Shown: one piece after another, positions 1 through 9,631 of the stretch
Numbering within the stretch: the stretch's first letter is position 1
Layout: each line of letters opens with the position of its first letter
Source: Microbacterium sp. Clip185
Lineage (GTDB): Bacteria; Actinomycetota; Actinomycetes; Actinomycetales; Microbacteriaceae
Direction of reading: 5' to 3'
Assembly (NCBI RefSeq): GCF_028743715.1
Contig: NZ_CP117996.1
Coordinates: forward strand, 1,550,001 to 1,614,000
Length of the DNA stretch: 64,000 nt
Translations under genes and position numbers: made by a program
Notes under the pieces: generated by a model
The model's input: the letters and a program-made list of their open reading frames with translations, nothing else
Told to the model about the DNA's origin: nothing
Databases searched by the model: none

Positions 1-1
1 G

Positions 2-2071
2 GGGCAGAAGCGGCAGAGCGGCGAGCCGTACATCACGCATCCGCTCGCCGTAGCTCAGATCCTGGCCGATCTCGGCCTCGGCCCCAAGGCCGTGGCCGCA
101 GCTCTCCTGCACGACACAGTCGAGGACACGGGGTACCGACTCGACGAGCTGAGCGCGGAGTTCGGCGACGAAGTCGCGATGCTCGTCGACGGCGTCACGA
201 AGCTCGACAAGGTCAAATACGGCGAGAGCGCGCAGGCCGAGACCGTCCGCAAGATGATCGTGGCGATGTCTCGCGACATCCGTGTCCTGGTCATCAAGCT
301 CGCTGACCGCCTGCACAACGCCCGCACGTGGGGTTTCGTGCCGCCCGAGAAGGCGTCGAAGAAGGCGACCGAGACACTCGAGATCTACGCGCCTCTGGCG
401 CACCGACTGGGCATCCAGGCGATCAAGTCCGAACTCGAAGACCTCTCGTTCGCCGTCCTCCATCCGAAGCTCTACGTCGAGATCGACAGTCTCGTCAAGC
501 AGCGCACCCCTCAGCGCGAGCAGTACCTGCAGAACGTCATCAACGCCGTCGAAGAGGACCTGCGCGAGCTGCGTATCCGCGGGCGTGTGGCGGGACGACC
601 CAAGCAGCTCTACTCGGTCTACCAGAAGATGGTCGTGCGGGGCCGTGAGTTCGACGACATCTACGACCTGATCGGCATCCGGGTCATCGTGGCGACCGTG
701 CGCGATTGCTACGCCGTCCTGGGTGCCCTCCACGCGCGGTGGACACCGCTTCCCGGGCGGTTCAAGGACTACATCGCCACGCCGAAGTTCAACCTGTACC
801 AATCGCTGCACACGACCGTCATCGGCCCCAACGGGCGAACGGTCGAGATCCAGATCCGCACGAACGAGATGCACCAGCAGGCCGAGTTCGGCGTTGCGGC
901 GCACTGGAAGTACAAAGAGCGCATGTCGGGCGCCAAGAACGACGCGAAGGCCGTCGACGCCGACATGGCCTGGCTCGCCCACATCTCCGACTGGCAGGCG
1001 GAGACGGCTGACCCGGGGGAGTTCCTCGACTCGCTTCGGTTCGAGATCGGTGCGAAAGAGGTCTACGTCTTCACCCCCAAGGGCCGCGTCATCGGCCTGC
1101 CGGCGGGCGCCACACCGGTCGATTTCGCGTACGCGGTGCACACCGAGATCGGGCACCGCACGATGGGCTCGAAGGTCAACGGCCGGCTCGTGCCGCTCGA
1201 GTCCGAACTCCACTCCGGCGACGTCGTCGAGGTGTTCACCTCCAAGAACCCGGATGCGGGCCCCAGCCAGGACTGGCTCGGATTCGTCAAGAGCACGCGC
1301 GCGCGCAACAAGATCCGCGGGTGGTTCACCAAGGAGCGCCGCGAAGAGGCCATCGAGCAGGGTCGCGAGTCCATCGCGCGCGCCATGCGGCGCCAGAACC
1401 TGCCGCTGCAGCGTCTGATGAGCCAGGACTCCTTCACGCAGGTCGCGCAGCAGCTGCGCTACGAGGACGTGTCGGCTCTGTACGCGGCCGTCGGTGAGGG
1501 GCACGTCTCCACGCAGTCGGTGATCGAGAAGGTGACGGCGCTGGTCGCCGCCGACAACGACACCTCCACCGGCCCGATCGACATCCCGCACATCGGCCGT
1601 GGTCGTGCCCCTCGTGACGGCGATTCCGGCGTGCTCGTGCGTGGTGCTCCCGACATCCTCGTCAAACTGGCCAAGTGCTGCACGCCCGTCCCGGGTGACG
1701 AGATCGTCGGCTTCGTCACCCGAGGGAGCGGTGTCTCGGTGCACCGCGCCGACTGCACCAACGTCAAAGCGCTCGAGGCAGATCCCGAGCGCATGATCGA
1801 GGTCGAGTGGGCCCCGACCACGAAGAGCGTGTTCCTCGTGCAGATCCAGGTCGAGGCCCTCGACCGCTCGGGACTTCTCAGCGACGTGACGCGGGTGCTG
1901 AGTGAGCACCACGTCAACATCCTGTCCGCGACGGTGTCGACCTCGAACGACCGACTCGCGCTCAGCCGATTCGTGTTCGAGATGGGCGACACGGTACATC
2001 TCGACCGCGTGCTGAATGCGGTGCGCCGCATCGACGCCGTCTACGACGTCTACCGCGTCACATCGTCCTGA
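2..2071 (+). CDS. rel: Bifunctional (p)ppGpp synthetase/hydrolase Rel, 5'-truncated by window edge
   Basis: Makes and degrades the alarmone (p)ppGpp in the stringent response. The reading frame is open from base 2, so the true start lies upstream; 689 residues are visible and perhaps 60-90 are missing. Visible parts in order: HD hydrolase domain with the HP pair at fragment residues 13-14 and the HDTVED signature near residue 37; synthetase domain with RFKD near 253 and YQSLHTT near 266; TGS domain ([16 protein letters not shown]); a KCCTPVPGD zinc-finger/CC segment; and a C-terminal ACT domain ([19 protein letters not shown]). RFKD, rather than EXDD, is the form known from bifunctional Rel/SpoT enzymes, and the intact HD signature agrees with that. 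The stop codon overlaps by 14 nt the end of the convergent gene that follows. Confidence 0.97.
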   Translation, partial: GQKRQSGEPYITHPLAVAQILADLGLGPKAVAAALLHDTVEDTGYRLDELSAEFGDEVAMLVDGVTKLDKVKYGESAQAETVRKMIVAMSRDIRVLVIKLADRLHNARTWGFVPPEKASKKATETLEIYAPLAHRLGIQAIKSELEDLSFAVLHPKLYVEIDSLVKQRTPQREQYLQNVINAVEEDLRELRIRGRVAGRPKQLYSVYQKMVVRGREFDDIYDLIGIRVIVATVRDCYAVLGALHARWTPLPGRFKDYIATPKFNLYQSLHTTVIGPNGRTVEIQIRTNEMHQQAEFGVAAHWKYKERMSGAKNDAKAVDADMAWLAHISDWQAETADPGEFLDSLRFEIGAKEVYVFTPKGRVIGLPAGATPVDFAYAVHTEIGHRTMGSKVNGRLVPLESELHSGDVVEVFTSKNPDAGPSQDWLGFVKSTRARNKIRGWFTKERREEAIEQGRESIARAMRRQNLPLQRLMSQDSFTQVAQQLRYEDVSALYAAVGEGHVSTQSVIEKVTALVAADNDTSTGPIDIPHIGRGRAPRDGDSGVLVRGAPDILVKLAKCCTPVPGDEIVGFVTRGSGVSVHRADCTNVKALEADPERMIEVEWAPTTKSVFLVQIQVEALDRSGLLSDVTRVLSEHHVNILSATVSTSNDRLALSRFVFEMGDTVHLDRVLNAVRRIDAVYDVYRVTSS

Positions 2072-2600
2072 CGAGCTCCTCGAGCAGAGCGAGCGCGGCG
2101 AGGCGCCGGGGTACGCGTCGCCTGGCTTCCAGCCAGACGACGGCGTCGCGAACGGCCTGTGGCGCGCGCTGTGCGCATTGGCTGAGGAAGGAGTGCGCCG
2201 TCTCGTCGGTGCCCCGTGCGAGATCCGCGACGGTGCGAGCGGGCGTCGTGACGGGAACCCCGCCCAGACGGATCAGATCTTCGTCGGGGATGCGTGGATC
2301 GCGGTAGACGAAGCGGCGGTCCACGGGCTCGTGCAGACGATGCGCGCTGATGCGCTGCAGGTCGTGACGCACGGGCACCTCGTCGATGAAGCCGTGAACC
2401 CAGGCCGCGCTGCGGTGGGTCGCCGCCATCCGGTCGCCGACGAGCGGGCGCAGAGATGCGGCCCTCAGTGCGGCTGTCTCGATCGTGTCCGCGGGGACGA
2501 AGCCTTCGCCGAGTCCCACGAGATCCCCGTCGAGGCACGCGGCGGTGAGCTCGGCCCGACTGAGCAGCTCGCTCGGGAAGTAGAGGAAACGGGAGCCCAT
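2058..2600 (-). CDS. AbiEi-antitoxin-like protein of unknown function
   Basis: A 180-residue soluble protein with the start at the ATG of MGSRFLYFP; an upstream extension of the frame exists, but it would run through the terminator hairpin at 2632-2670 and is unlikely to be real. The centre ([11 protein letters not shown]...[11 protein letters not shown]...[24 protein letters not shown], quoted in pieces) resembles the C-terminal half of AbiEi-type IV antitoxins and related actinobacterial DNA-associated proteins. The N-terminal winged-helix seen in true AbiEi proteins is not evident, and no AbiEii-type nucleotidyltransferase toxin lies beside it, so a toxin-antitoxin role cannot be claimed. 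It converges with rel and overlaps its last 14 nt. The CDS is secure; its role is not. Confidence 0.7.
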   Translation of the reverse strand: MGSRFLYFPSELLSRAELTAACLDGDLVGLGEGFVPADTIETAALRAASLRPLVGDRMAATHRSAAWVHGFIDEVPVRHDLQRISAHRLHEPVDRRFVYRDPRIPDEDLIRLGGVPVTTPARTVADLARGTDETAHSFLSQCAQRAPQAVRDAVVWLEARRRVPRRLAALALLEELVRTM

Positions 2601-2631
2601 CGCCTCAGTGTGCCGCGGTCCGATACGAAAA

Positions 2632-2670
2632 CGCGCGGGGCCCGTCCGATCTGTGGACAGGCCCCGCGCG
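2632..2670 (-). terminator. Intrinsic terminator of the DUF349 gene
   Basis: Perfect 11-bp inverted repeat CGCGCGGGGCC (2632-2642) / GGCCCCGCGCG (2660-2670) with a 17-nt loop. Reading leftward, the stem is followed directly by TTTTCG, a short U-tract. It lies 22 nt past the DUF349 stop codon and ahead of the next leftward gene, so it most likely separates the two. Confidence 0.8.
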
Positions 2671-2692
2671 TCGAGATCACACGGAGGAGGGA

Positions 2693-3970
2693 TCAGCCGC
2701 CGATCGCGCGCAGCCACGCCTTGCGGGCTTCGAGCGACTCGCGCGCTGTCTTCGCGGCCTTCGTGTCCTTGCGGGCTTCCGCGTCGGCCAGTTCGCTCTC
2801 GAGCTTCTCGATGGCGTCGGTCAGCTGGCGGGTCATGTCGTTCGCGCGGGCCGTCGTCTCCGGCTCGTTGCGCTTCCACTCGGCGTCCTCCCGGCCGCGC
2901 ACGTGCTGTTCGATCTTGCGCAGCTCGTCGTCGAGGGCGCGCTCGCGATCGCGCGGGAAGATGCGGCCGATCTCATCCCACTGACGCTGGACCTCGGTGA
3001 GGCGTTGACGTGCGGTGGACAGGTTCTTCTCGTCGACGATGGGCTTCGCCGTCTCGAGCAGCGCCTGCTTGGCGACGATCCGCTCCTTGGACTCTTCGGC
3101 TTCGGCGGCCTCGCGGCCCTGGCGCGCGCCATAGAGCGCGTCTCCCGCGGCCTTGAAGCGAGCCCAGAGAGCGTCATCGACGCGTTTGCCTGCGCGTCCG
3201 GCGGCCTTCCACTCGTCGAGGAGGTCGCGGTAGGCCGGAATGCCGTCCTCGCCGCGCGGGGCGAGAGCCTCGGCGCGCTCCACGAGACGCGTCTTGCGGT
3301 CCTTGGCGGCCTTGTGCACCTCGTCGAGCTCCGCATAGAAGGCACGACGGTGACGCTCCAGCGTGCTGCGCGCGTCACGGAAACGCGTCCACAGCTGCTG
3401 AGACGCGGACTTCGGCAGACGCGGGCCGTTCTGCTGCTGGCTCTGCCACTGGTCGAACAGTTCTGAGAGCTCTGCGGTGACCTGCTTCCACTGCAGCGAC
3501 TTCGGGTCGCGAGCAGCGAGCGCCTCGGCGCGCTCGACGAGCACGGTCCGCTGGGCGAGCGCTTCGTCGACAGCGGCCTTCGCGGCCTCCGCTTCGTGCG
3601 CCGTGGCCTCGGCGAGGGACGCGACCAGTGCGTCGAGCCGTGCACGCAGCGATTCCAGGTCGCCGACGGCCGCGGCGTCCGTGACCTTCTCCCGCAGCGT
3701 GTCGGCAGTGTGTCGCAGGTCAGAAGCCGATGCGCCGCCACGGCGATGACGCACCTCGAGGAGCGTCACCTCGCTGGCGAGGTCGGTGTACTTGCGCACG
3801 AAGTACGCGAGTGCCTCCTCCGGCGTCCCGTCGGGATACTGGCCGACGACGCGCCAACTCTCGCCCTCGCGCACGGCGACGGTGCCGTCGGCATCCACCC
3901 GACCCCAGGGCTCGTCAGCGGACCCGTTGGTGTCGGGCTGGTCAGGGGTGTGGTCTGTCGCGGCAGTCAC
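2693..3970 (-). CDS. DUF349 domain-containing coiled protein
   Basis: A 425-residue, charge-rich, helical protein with a GTG start preceded by GAGGTG. After an acidic, disordered N-terminus (about 1-45) come repeated helical DUF349 units with the recurrent pattern 'W..F..A/R..' (for example LWTRFRDARSTLERHRRAFY and LWARFKAAGDALYGARQGRE), and a C-terminal helix rich in Glu/Lys/Arg. DUF349 proteins are found in many bacteria; I know of no established molecular function for the actinobacterial ones. No membrane segment or signal peptide is seen. A TAGGCT -10-like box lies about 45 nt upstream and a good terminator follows, so it is probably transcribed on its own. Confidence 0.9.
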   Translation of the reverse strand: MTAATDHTPDQPDTNGSADEPWGRVDADGTVAVREGESWRVVGQYPDGTPEEALAYFVRKYTDLASEVTLLEVRHRRGGASASDLRHTADTLREKVTDAAAVGDLESLRARLDALVASLAEATAHEAEAAKAAVDEALAQRTVLVERAEALAARDPKSLQWKQVTAELSELFDQWQSQQQNGPRLPKSASQQLWTRFRDARSTLERHRRAFYAELDEVHKAAKDRKTRLVERAEALAPRGEDGIPAYRDLLDEWKAAGRAGKRVDDALWARFKAAGDALYGARQGREAAEAEESKERIVAKQALLETAKPIVDEKNLSTARQRLTEVQRQWDEIGRIFPRDRERALDDELRKIEQHVRGREDAEWKRNEPETTARANDMTRQLTDAIEKLESELADAEARKDTKAAKTARESLEARKAWLRAIGG

Positions 3971-4013
3971 GGGGCACCTCGAGCGTCTCGCGTCGGCGGG
4001 GGAAATCGGATTC

Positions 4014-4019
4014 AGCCTA
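4014..4019 (-). promoter_or_regulatory. -10 element for the DUF349 gene
   Basis: TAGGCT on the minus strand, between the stop of the small anchor protein gene and the GTG at 3970. It would give a leader of about 37 nt that contains the GAGGTG ribosome-binding site. No convincing -35 hexamer was found. Confidence 0.45.
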
Positions 4020-4048
4020 GTACGCCGGCCGGTCCAGCGCCGTGCAGG

Positions 4049-4330
4049 TCAGGACGTGGGCTCCGGTGTCGGCAGCGGGGTCGCGGGCGGCGTGGTGTCC
4101 GAGGGCGTCGGGGCGGGCGTCTCCACGGTCGGGGAGATCGCGCCGGGCCCGAGCGTGTAGTACGCGATCTGGCCGCCGAGCACAGCGAGCACGAGCACGC
4201 CGCCGCCGATGCCCGCGATGAGGTTGTCGCGACGGCGCCGACGGATCTGCGCGTCGTGGTGGGCGCGGCGCGCCTGATACAGACGAGCGCGTTCGCGCTC
4301 CGCACGCTGCTGCTTGCTTCCCGATGCCAC
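4049..4330 (-). CDS. Small single-pass membrane protein, cyclophilin-anchor-like
   Basis: A 93-residue protein with a GTG start preceded by the strong ribosome-binding site GAGGAGGAACC. Residues 1-37 are basic and helical (SKQQRAERERARL...RRRRRDN), residues about 38-60 form one membrane segment (LIAGIGGGVLVLAVLGGQIA), and the remainder is a Pro/Thr-rich tail exposed outside by the positive-inside rule. From memory, the layout matches the N-terminal anchor of actinobacterial membrane-bound cyclophilins that often sit near rel, but here the catalytic domain is absent. Related Microbacterium proteins are sometimes labelled 'dioxygenase', for which nothing in the sequence gives support. The gene is divergent from rarA. 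Confidence 0.8.
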   Translation of the reverse strand: MASGSKQQRAERERARLYQARRAHHDAQIRRRRRDNLIAGIGGGVLVLAVLGGQIAYYTLGPGAISPTVETPAPTPSDTTPPATPLPTPEPTS

Positions 4331-4411
4331 GGTTCCTCCTCACCGGCCGGACCAGCCGATCTTATGCGGCGCCGACGGCGGCCATCAAAGCCGGGCGTCG
4401 TCGGCGGCCGT

Positions 4412-4417
4412 TAGCCT
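4412..4417 (+). promoter_or_regulatory. -10 box of rarA, leaderless arrangement
   Basis: TAGCCT followed by exactly 6 nt and the GTG start of rarA. The only G-rich stretch (GGGGGA) abuts the start codon and is too close to act as a Shine-Dalgarno site, so transcription probably begins at or next to the GTG. Confidence 0.55.
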
Positions 4418-4423
4418 GGGGGA

Positions 4424-5740
4424 GTGACCTCCTCCGGCGCCCTCTTCCAGGGTCAGACGCCTCTCGCCGTGCGCATGCGCCCGGTGTCACTGGCCGAGGT
4501 CGCGGGCCAGGGGCACCTGCTCAAGCCCGGCTCTCCGCTGGTCGCGCTGGCCGATCCTGATCGGCAGACATCGGGAGCGGTGTCGGTCATCCTCTGGGGC
4601 CCGCCCGGCACCGGCAAGACCACGCTCGCGCAGGCGATCGCCCGCTCGTCGGGGCGTCGTTTCGTCGAGCTGTCCGCCATCACTGCGGGAGTGAAGGATG
4701 TGCGGGAGGTGATGCAGGAGGCCCTCAACCAGCGCGACCTGTACGGGCAGTCCACCATCCTGTTCCTGGACGAGATCCATCGCTTCACCAAGGCGCAGCA
4801 GGACGCGCTGCTGCCCGGTGTCGAGAACGGGTGGGTCGTGCTCATCGCGGCGACGACGGAGAACCCGTCGTTCTCCGTCATTTCGCCGCTGTTGTCGCGC
4901 TCGCTCCTGCTGACCTTGAAGCCCCTGGGAGACGATGACCTGGGTGCTCTGGTTGATCGTGCGGTGCGTGATCCACGGGGATTGGGCGGGCGGGTCGCCC
5001 TCGACGACGAGGCGAGGGACGCGCTCGTGCGCCTCGCCTCCGGAGATGCGCGGCGTGCATTGACGGCGCTGGAGGCCGCGGCGGCCATGACCGACGGCGA
5101 GGAGTCGCCGCGCATCACGGCTGCGCTCATCGCGCAGGCGGTCGATCGTGCTCTGCTGCGCTACGACCGCCAGGGCGATGAGCACTACGACGTGATCAGC
5201 GCATTCATCAAGTCGATCCGCGGATCGGATGCGGATGCCGCGATCCACTACCTGGCGCGGATGATCGAGGCGGGGGAGGATCCCCGGTTCATCGCTCGGC
5301 GTCTGGTCATCTCCGCTGCTGAGGACATCGGCCTGGCCGATCCGCAGGCTCTGCAGATCGCGGTCGCCGCCGCGGACGCGGTGGCCTTCATCGGAATGCC
5401 CGAAGGGCGCATTCCCCTTGCGGAGGCGACCGTGTACCTGGCCACCACCGCGAAGTCGAACGCGGCCTACAACGCGATCAACGCCGCGATCGCCGATGTG
5501 AAGGCCGGCGGCTTCGGGCGGGTTCCCACGCACCTGCGTGACGCGCACTATCCGGGTGCCAAGCGTCTGGGGCACGGCAAGGGGTACGTCTACCCGCACG
5601 ATCTCGACGTGGGGGTGGCGACGCAGCAGTATCTCCCCGATGAGCTCCGCGGGCGGCGGTACTACCAGCCCACTCAGCGGGGCATCGAGCGCGACATCGC
5701 CGCGCGGGTCGAGAAGATCCGCCGGATCCTCGAGGGGTGA
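4424..5740 (+). CDS. rarA: Replication-associated recombination protein A (AAA+ ATPase)
   Basis: A 438-residue MgsA/RarA/WRNIP1-family ATPase that acts at stalled replication forks. Walker [10 protein letters not shown] is at residues 59-67, Walker B FLDEIHRF near 122, sensor-1 (AATTENPSF) near 147, and the C-terminal tetramerisation/clamp-loader-like region carries the family signature [20 protein letters not shown] near the end. Length is normal for the family. The GTG start is chosen because the family N-terminus (PLAVRMRP) follows it and a leaderless -10 box sits at the right distance. It lies upstream of rpsD, as in other actinobacteria. Confidence 0.97.
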   Translation: MTSSGALFQGQTPLAVRMRPVSLAEVAGQGHLLKPGSPLVALADPDRQTSGAVSVILWGPPGTGKTTLAQAIARSSGRRFVELSAITAGVKDVREVMQEALNQRDLYGQSTILFLDEIHRFTKAQQDALLPGVENGWVVLIAATTENPSFSVISPLLSRSLLLTLKPLGDDDLGALVDRAVRDPRGLGGRVALDDEARDALVRLASGDARRALTALEAAAAMTDGEESPRITAALIAQAVDRALLRYDRQGDEHYDVISAFIKSIRGSDADAAIHYLARMIEAGEDPRFIARRLVISAAEDIGLADPQALQIAVAAADAVAFIGMPEGRIPLAEATVYLATTAKSNAAYNAINAAIADVKAGGFGRVPTHLRDAHYPGAKRLGHGKGYVYPHDLDVGVATQQYLPDELRGRRYYQPTQRGIERDIAARVEKIRRILEG

Positions 5741-5778
5741 CGTGTTCGCGCGCCCAATTGCGCTGGACGACCGTCTGA

Positions 5779-5784
5779 TAAGAT
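5779..5784 (+). promoter_or_regulatory. Candidate -10 of rpsD promoter
   Basis: TAAGAT in the 190-nt gap between rarA and rpsD, with TTGCGC (5758-5763) as a possible -35 at a short 15-nt spacing. The implied leader is about 140 nt. It contains a small inverted repeat CGAAA/TTTCG (5794-5809) but no element I can name. Confidence 0.4.
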
Positions 5785-5930
5785 GAATCGGCTCGAAACC
5801 GAGTTTTCGGGCATCCCCCTCCTTCTGCACCACCGTCCGACGCGCCCCGGCGTGCGCGTCATCGGGAGAAGTCGGGTGATACGCCCGTGAGCCGCGAAAG
5901 GCGCGGCCACGTCATCGGAAGGACACCTTC

Positions 5931-6560
5931 GTGACCACGAAGTCCCAGGACCGCCGCAAGGTCCGCCTGTCGCGCGCGCTCGGCGTCGCGCTGACGCCCA
6001 AGGCCGCCCGCTACCTCGAGAAGCGTCCCTACGCTCCCGGCGAGCACGGCCGCACCAAGCGCAAGGCCGACAGCGACTACGCCGTTCGCCTTCGTGAGAA
6101 GCAGCGTCTGCGCGAGCAGTACGGCATCCGTGAGAAGCAGCTGCGCATCGCGTTCAACGAGGCCCGTCGCACCGACGGCCTGACGGGTGAGAACCTCGTC
6201 GAGCTGCTCGAGATGCGTCTCGACGCCCTCGTGCTGCGTTCCGGCTTCGCCCGGACCACGGCGCAGGCTCGCCAGTTCGTCGTGCACCGCCACATCATGG
6301 TCGACGGCCAGATCGTGGACCGCCCGTCGTTCCGCGTCAAGCCCGGCCAGCTCATCCACGTCAAGGCCCGCAGCGAGGGCACCGAGCCGTTCCAGGTCGC
6401 GGCCGCCGGCGGTCACGCCGAGGTTCTGCCGAACGTCCCCGGCTACCTCGAGGTCGAGCTCGACAAGCTCCAGGCCCGCCTGGTTCGTCGCCCGAAGCGC
6501 GCTGAGGTCCCCGTGACCTGTGACGTGCAGCTGGTCGTCGAGTACTACGCCGCGCGCTGA
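5931..6560 (+). CDS. rpsD: 30S ribosomal protein S4
   Basis: A 209-residue S4 protein that binds 16S rRNA early in small-subunit assembly. The N-terminal segment (RRKVRLSRALGVALTPKAAR, ending in KRPYAPGEHG) and the S4 RNA-binding domain (RLDALVLRSGFARTTAQARQ, then FVVHRHIMVDGQIVDRPSFRV) are complete. No zinc-finger cysteines are present in the N-terminal part, so this is the cysteine-free form. GTG start with GGAAGGA about 8 nt upstream. It is a solitary rpsD outside the ribosomal-protein operon, which is common in this lineage. A strong terminator follows. Confidence 0.98.
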   Translation: MTTKSQDRRKVRLSRALGVALTPKAARYLEKRPYAPGEHGRTKRKADSDYAVRLREKQRLREQYGIREKQLRIAFNEARRTDGLTGENLVELLEMRLDALVLRSGFARTTAQARQFVVHRHIMVDGQIVDRPSFRVKPGQLIHVKARSEGTEPFQVAAAGGHAEVLPNVPGYLEVELDKLQARLVRRPKRAEVPVTCDVQLVVEYYAAR

Positions 6561-6572
6561 GTCGTTCGCGCA

Positions 6573-6604
6573 CGAAGGGCGTCGGGTCTTCCCGGCGCCC
6601 TTCG
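6573..6604 (+). terminator. Intrinsic terminator after rpsD
   Basis: Near-perfect 14-bp stem CGAAGGGCGTCGGG / CCCGGCGCCCTTCG with a TCTT loop, only one G-U pair. It starts 12 nt after the rpsD stop codon. The U-tract is weak (CCGTTCTCCC follows), as is usual in high-GC actinobacteria. Confidence 0.8.
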
Positions 6605-6688
6605 CCGTTCTCCCGTCGGTGGGCGTGGTTCTCGCCTACGATGGATTGTGCTCGCGACAGACGCGGACACGATGAGAAAGTGGTCACG

Positions 6689-6901
6689 GTGAGAAGTCTT
6701 CTCTGGTTCGCGGTCGGAACGACGGCCGGATTCGTCCTCGCACACCTCGTCAACAAGGATCCGCGCGGCCACGAGGTCCTCGCCGAGATCGACGCCCGCA
6801 TCACGGAGTTCACCGACCGCATCCAAGACGCCTACCGCGAGCAGCAGGCCCGGTTCGAAACCTCGCCCGACGCCGCAGGCTCCGCCGCCGAGAACAGCTG
6901 A
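6689..6901 (+). CDS. Small conserved membrane protein between rpsD and alaS
   Basis: A 70-residue protein. An upstream ATG would add 16 residues (start 6641), and GTG 6680 is also in frame, but GTG 6689 has GAGAAAG at a proper distance and matches the expected N-terminus MRSLLWFAVG. Residues 4-20 form one membrane helix (LLWFAVGTTAGFVLAHL), followed by NKDPRGHEVLAEIDARITEF, an amphipathic helix, and a polar tail. Its fixed place before alaS in Microbacteriaceae, from memory, suggests a real gene of unknown function. A possible -10 (TACGAT, 6637-6642) lies upstream. Confidence 0.75.
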   Translation: MRSLLWFAVGTTAGFVLAHLVNKDPRGHEVLAEIDARITEFTDRIQDAYREQQARFETSPDAAGSAAENS

Positions 6902-6920
6902 CCGCACGCGAGCTCCGAAC

Positions 6921-6936
6921 GGCCGCTCCGGCGGCC
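6921..6936 (+). terminator. Short hairpin before alaS
   Basis: GGCCGC-TCCG-GCGGCC, a 6-bp stem with a 4-nt loop, 20 nt after the small membrane protein gene. There is no U-tract. It may be a weak terminator or a leader structure of alaS. Confidence 0.35.
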
Positions 6937-6964
6937 CTCCTGTCCTGCCCGAGGAAGACACCGC

Positions 6965-9631
6965 ATGAAGACCGCAGAGATCGCCCAGCGTTACCTCGAC
7001 TACTTCGAGAAGAACGACCACACGATCGTCCCCTCCGCCTCTCTGGTCAGCGATGACCCCACGCTGCTGTTCACGGTCGCCGGCATGGTGCCGTTCGTGC
7101 CGTTTCTGAACGGCACCGTCCCCCCGCCGTTCCCGCGCGCCGCCGACGTGCAGAAGTGCATCCGGACCAACGACATCGAGGAAGTCGGTCACACGGCGCG
7201 GCACGGCACCTTCTTCCAGATGCTGGGCAACTGGTCGTTCGGCGACTACTTCAAAGAAGGCGCCATCACGTATGCCTGGGATCTCCTGACGCGCTCAGAG
7301 GCCGACGGCGGCCTCGGTTTCCAGGAGAAGGACCTCTGGGTCACGGTGTACGAGACCGACGACGAGGCCGCCGACCTGTGGCGCCGCATCGCGGGGCTGC
7401 CGGAGCACCGCATCCAGCGACTCGGACGCGAGGACAACTACTGGTCGACGGGGCAGCCGGGGCCTGCGGGTCCGTGCTCGGAGATCTACTTCGACCGGGG
7501 TCCGGCCTACGGACGCGACGGCGGCCCCGCCGTCGACGATTCACGGTTCACGGAGATCTGGAACCTCGTGTTCATGCAGTACGCGATCACGAATGTGCGC
7601 TCGAAGATCGACTTCGACATCGTGGGCGAGCTGCCGAACAAGAACATCGACACCGGCATGGGACTCGAGCGCGTCGCTTTCATCAAGCAGGGCGTCGACA
7701 ACATGTACGAGACCGATCAGGTGCGCCCCGTGCTCGACCGGGCCGTCGAGCTCTCGGGCCGTCCGTACGGCAAGGAACACGAGGACGATGTGCGCTACCG
7801 CGTCATCGCGGATCATGTGCGCTCCTCTCTCATGCTGCTCTCCGACGGCGTCACCCCGTCGAACGAGGGGCGGGGCTACATCCTTCGTCGTCTCATGCGC
7901 CGCTCCATCCGCGCGATGCGGCTGCTCGGCGTCGACGGCGCGACCTTCCCGGAACTGTTCGCCGCGTCGCGCGACGCCATGGCCGCCTCGTACCCGGTCG
8001 TGGCCGAGGACTGGGGCCGCATCTCTCAATACGCCTTCGCGGAGGAGGAGACGTTCCTGCGCACGCTCGCGTCCGGTTCTTCGATCCTCGATCTCTCGAT
8101 CGCCGAGACGAAGAAGACCGGTGGTTCGTCGATCTCCGGTGACCAGGCGTTCCTGCTGCACGACACGTACGGCTTCCCGATCGATCTCACGCTCGAGGTC
8201 GCGGAGGAGGCCGGTCTCAGCGTCGACCGTGCGGCCTTCGACACCCTGATGCAGGAACAGCGCACGCGCGCCAAGGCCGATGCCAAGAGCCGTCGTCGCC
8301 AGCTCGCCGACCACAGCGTCTACCGCGACTTCCGTGCACAGGGCGAGACGGTCTTCACCGGCTACACGGACTTGGCGACCGAGTCGCGCGTGCTGGGCAT
8401 CCTGCTCGACGGCGTCTCGGTCGACCGGGCGCGTCAGGGGCAGGTCGTCGAAGTGATCCTGCCGGCGACGGCACTGTATGCCGAGTCCGGCGGCCAGGTC
8501 GCCGACAAGGGCACCATCGTCGGTTCGGGTTTCGAACTCGACGTGCTGGATGTGCAGAAGCCGGTGCCGGGACTCATCAGCCACACCGTCGAGGTGCTCA
8601 CGGGCGAGGTCGGCGTCGGTGACGCCGCCACGACCGTCGTGGATGCGGCGAACCGCCGCGCCGCGCGGCAGGCGCACTCCGCGACCCACCTCGTGCACGC
8701 CGCGCTGCGCGACACCCTCGGAAGTTCCGCCACGCAGGCGGGATCGCTGAACCGTGCGGGGTACATGCGCTTCGACTTCAACTGGAGTCAGGCGCTGTCG
8801 CCCGCGACGCGCAGCGAGATCGAGGAGATCGCCAACAACGCCGTTCGCGACAACCTCGAGGTGACGACCCGCGTGCTGCCTCTGGACGAGGCCAAGGAAC
8901 TGGGCGCGATGGCGCTGTTCGGTGAGAAGTACGGCACCACCGTGCGCATGGTCGACATCGGGGGGCCGTGGTCGCGTGAGCTGTGCGCCGGTACGCACGT
9001 GTCCTCCAGTGCGGAGATCGGACTCATCAACCTCGTCGGCGAGTCCTCGGTGGGTGCGACCGCCCGCCGAGTGGAGGCACTCGTCGGACTCGACGCGTTC
9101 CGCGATCTCGCCGCCGAGCGGGCGATCGTCTCGCAGCTGACGTCGGACCTCAAGGTCCCGCGTGAGCAGATCCCCGCCAGGATCGCCGATCTCGCTGCGA
9201 GCCTGAAGGCCGCGGAGAAGAAGATCGCGGCATTCGAGGCGCAGGCTCTCGCGCAGCGTGCCCCGGAGCTTGCCGAACAGGTGCGTCGCGTCGGGAAGCT
9301 CGGCGCCGTCGTCGCCTCGATCGGCGCTGTCGGATCTGCCGACGACCTTCGGACGGTCGCCCTGGCGGTGCGTGATCGTCTCGGCGAGGACGCGAGTGTC
9401 GTCGCGCTGGGTGCCACCGCAGGCGGCCGACCGATCGTCATCGTCGCGACCAATGAGGCGGCACGGCGTGCGGGCGTCAAGGCCGGGGCTCTCGCCAAGG
9501 GCGCCGCGGGCGTGCTCGGCGGCGGCGGCGGCGGTCGCGATGACGTGGCGCAGGGCGGCGGTTCGGATGCGGCTGCACTGCCCGACGCGCTCGACGGGAT
9601 CGTCCGATCGCTGGAGACCGCGTCGGCGTGA
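6965..9631 (+). CDS. alaS: Alanine--tRNA ligase
   Basis: An 888-residue, full-length alanyl-tRNA synthetase. The class II catalytic core begins at the N-terminus (AQRYLDYFEKNDHTIVPSAS) and includes RHGTFFQMLGNWSFGDYFK (motif 2). The editing domain carries HSATH and the partner ELCAGTHV, which together supply the zinc-binding His/Cys set that clears Ser/Gly-tRNA(Ala). The C-terminal DHHA1/C-Ala region ends with the glycine run GGGGGGRDD. ATG start with GAGGAAG upstream. The stop overlaps the ruvX start by 4 nt, so the two genes, and probably mltG and the aro genes, form one transcription unit. Confidence 0.98.
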   Translation: MKTAEIAQRYLDYFEKNDHTIVPSASLVSDDPTLLFTVAGMVPFVPFLNGTVPPPFPRAADVQKCIRTNDIEEVGHTARHGTFFQMLGNWSFGDYFKEGAITYAWDLLTRSEADGGLGFQEKDLWVTVYETDDEAADLWRRIAGLPEHRIQRLGREDNYWSTGQPGPAGPCSEIYFDRGPAYGRDGGPAVDDSRFTEIWNLVFMQYAITNVRSKIDFDIVGELPNKNIDTGMGLERVAFIKQGVDNMYETDQVRPVLDRAVELSGRPYGKEHEDDVRYRVIADHVRSSLMLLSDGVTPSNEGRGYILRRLMRRSIRAMRLLGVDGATFPELFAASRDAMAASYPVVAEDWGRISQYAFAEEETFLRTLASGSSILDLSIAETKKTGGSSISGDQAFLLHDTYGFPIDLTLEVAEEAGLSVDRAAFDTLMQEQRTRAKADAKSRRRQLADHSVYRDFRAQGETVFTGYTDLATESRVLGILLDGVSVDRARQGQVVEVILPATALYAESGGQVADKGTIVGSGFELDVLDVQKPVPGLISHTVEVLTGEVGVGDAATTVVDAANRRAARQAHSATHLVHAALRDTLGSSATQAGSLNRAGYMRFDFNWSQALSPATRSEIEEIANNAVRDNLEVTTRVLPLDEAKELGAMALFGEKYGTTVRMVDIGGPWSRELCAGTHVSSSAEIGLINLVGESSVGATARRVEALVGLDAFRDLAAERAIVSQLTSDLKVPREQIPARIADLAASLKAAEKKIAAFEAQALAQRAPELAEQVRRVGKLGAVVASIGAVGSADDLRTVALAVRDRLGEDASVVALGATAGGRPIVIVATNEAARRAGVKAGALAKGAAGVLGGGGGGRDDVAQGGGSDAAALPDALDGIVRSLETASA

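Noticed and set aside
2058..2600. A type IV toxin-antitoxin pair
   Set aside because: No AbiEii-like nucleotidyltransferase gene lies beside the AbiEi-like gene; the neighbours are rel and a DUF349 gene.
5787..5812. CGAAACCGAGTTTTCGG as a rarA terminator
   Set aside because: It lies just after the rpsD -10 candidate, the stem is only 5 bp, and there is no following U-tract.
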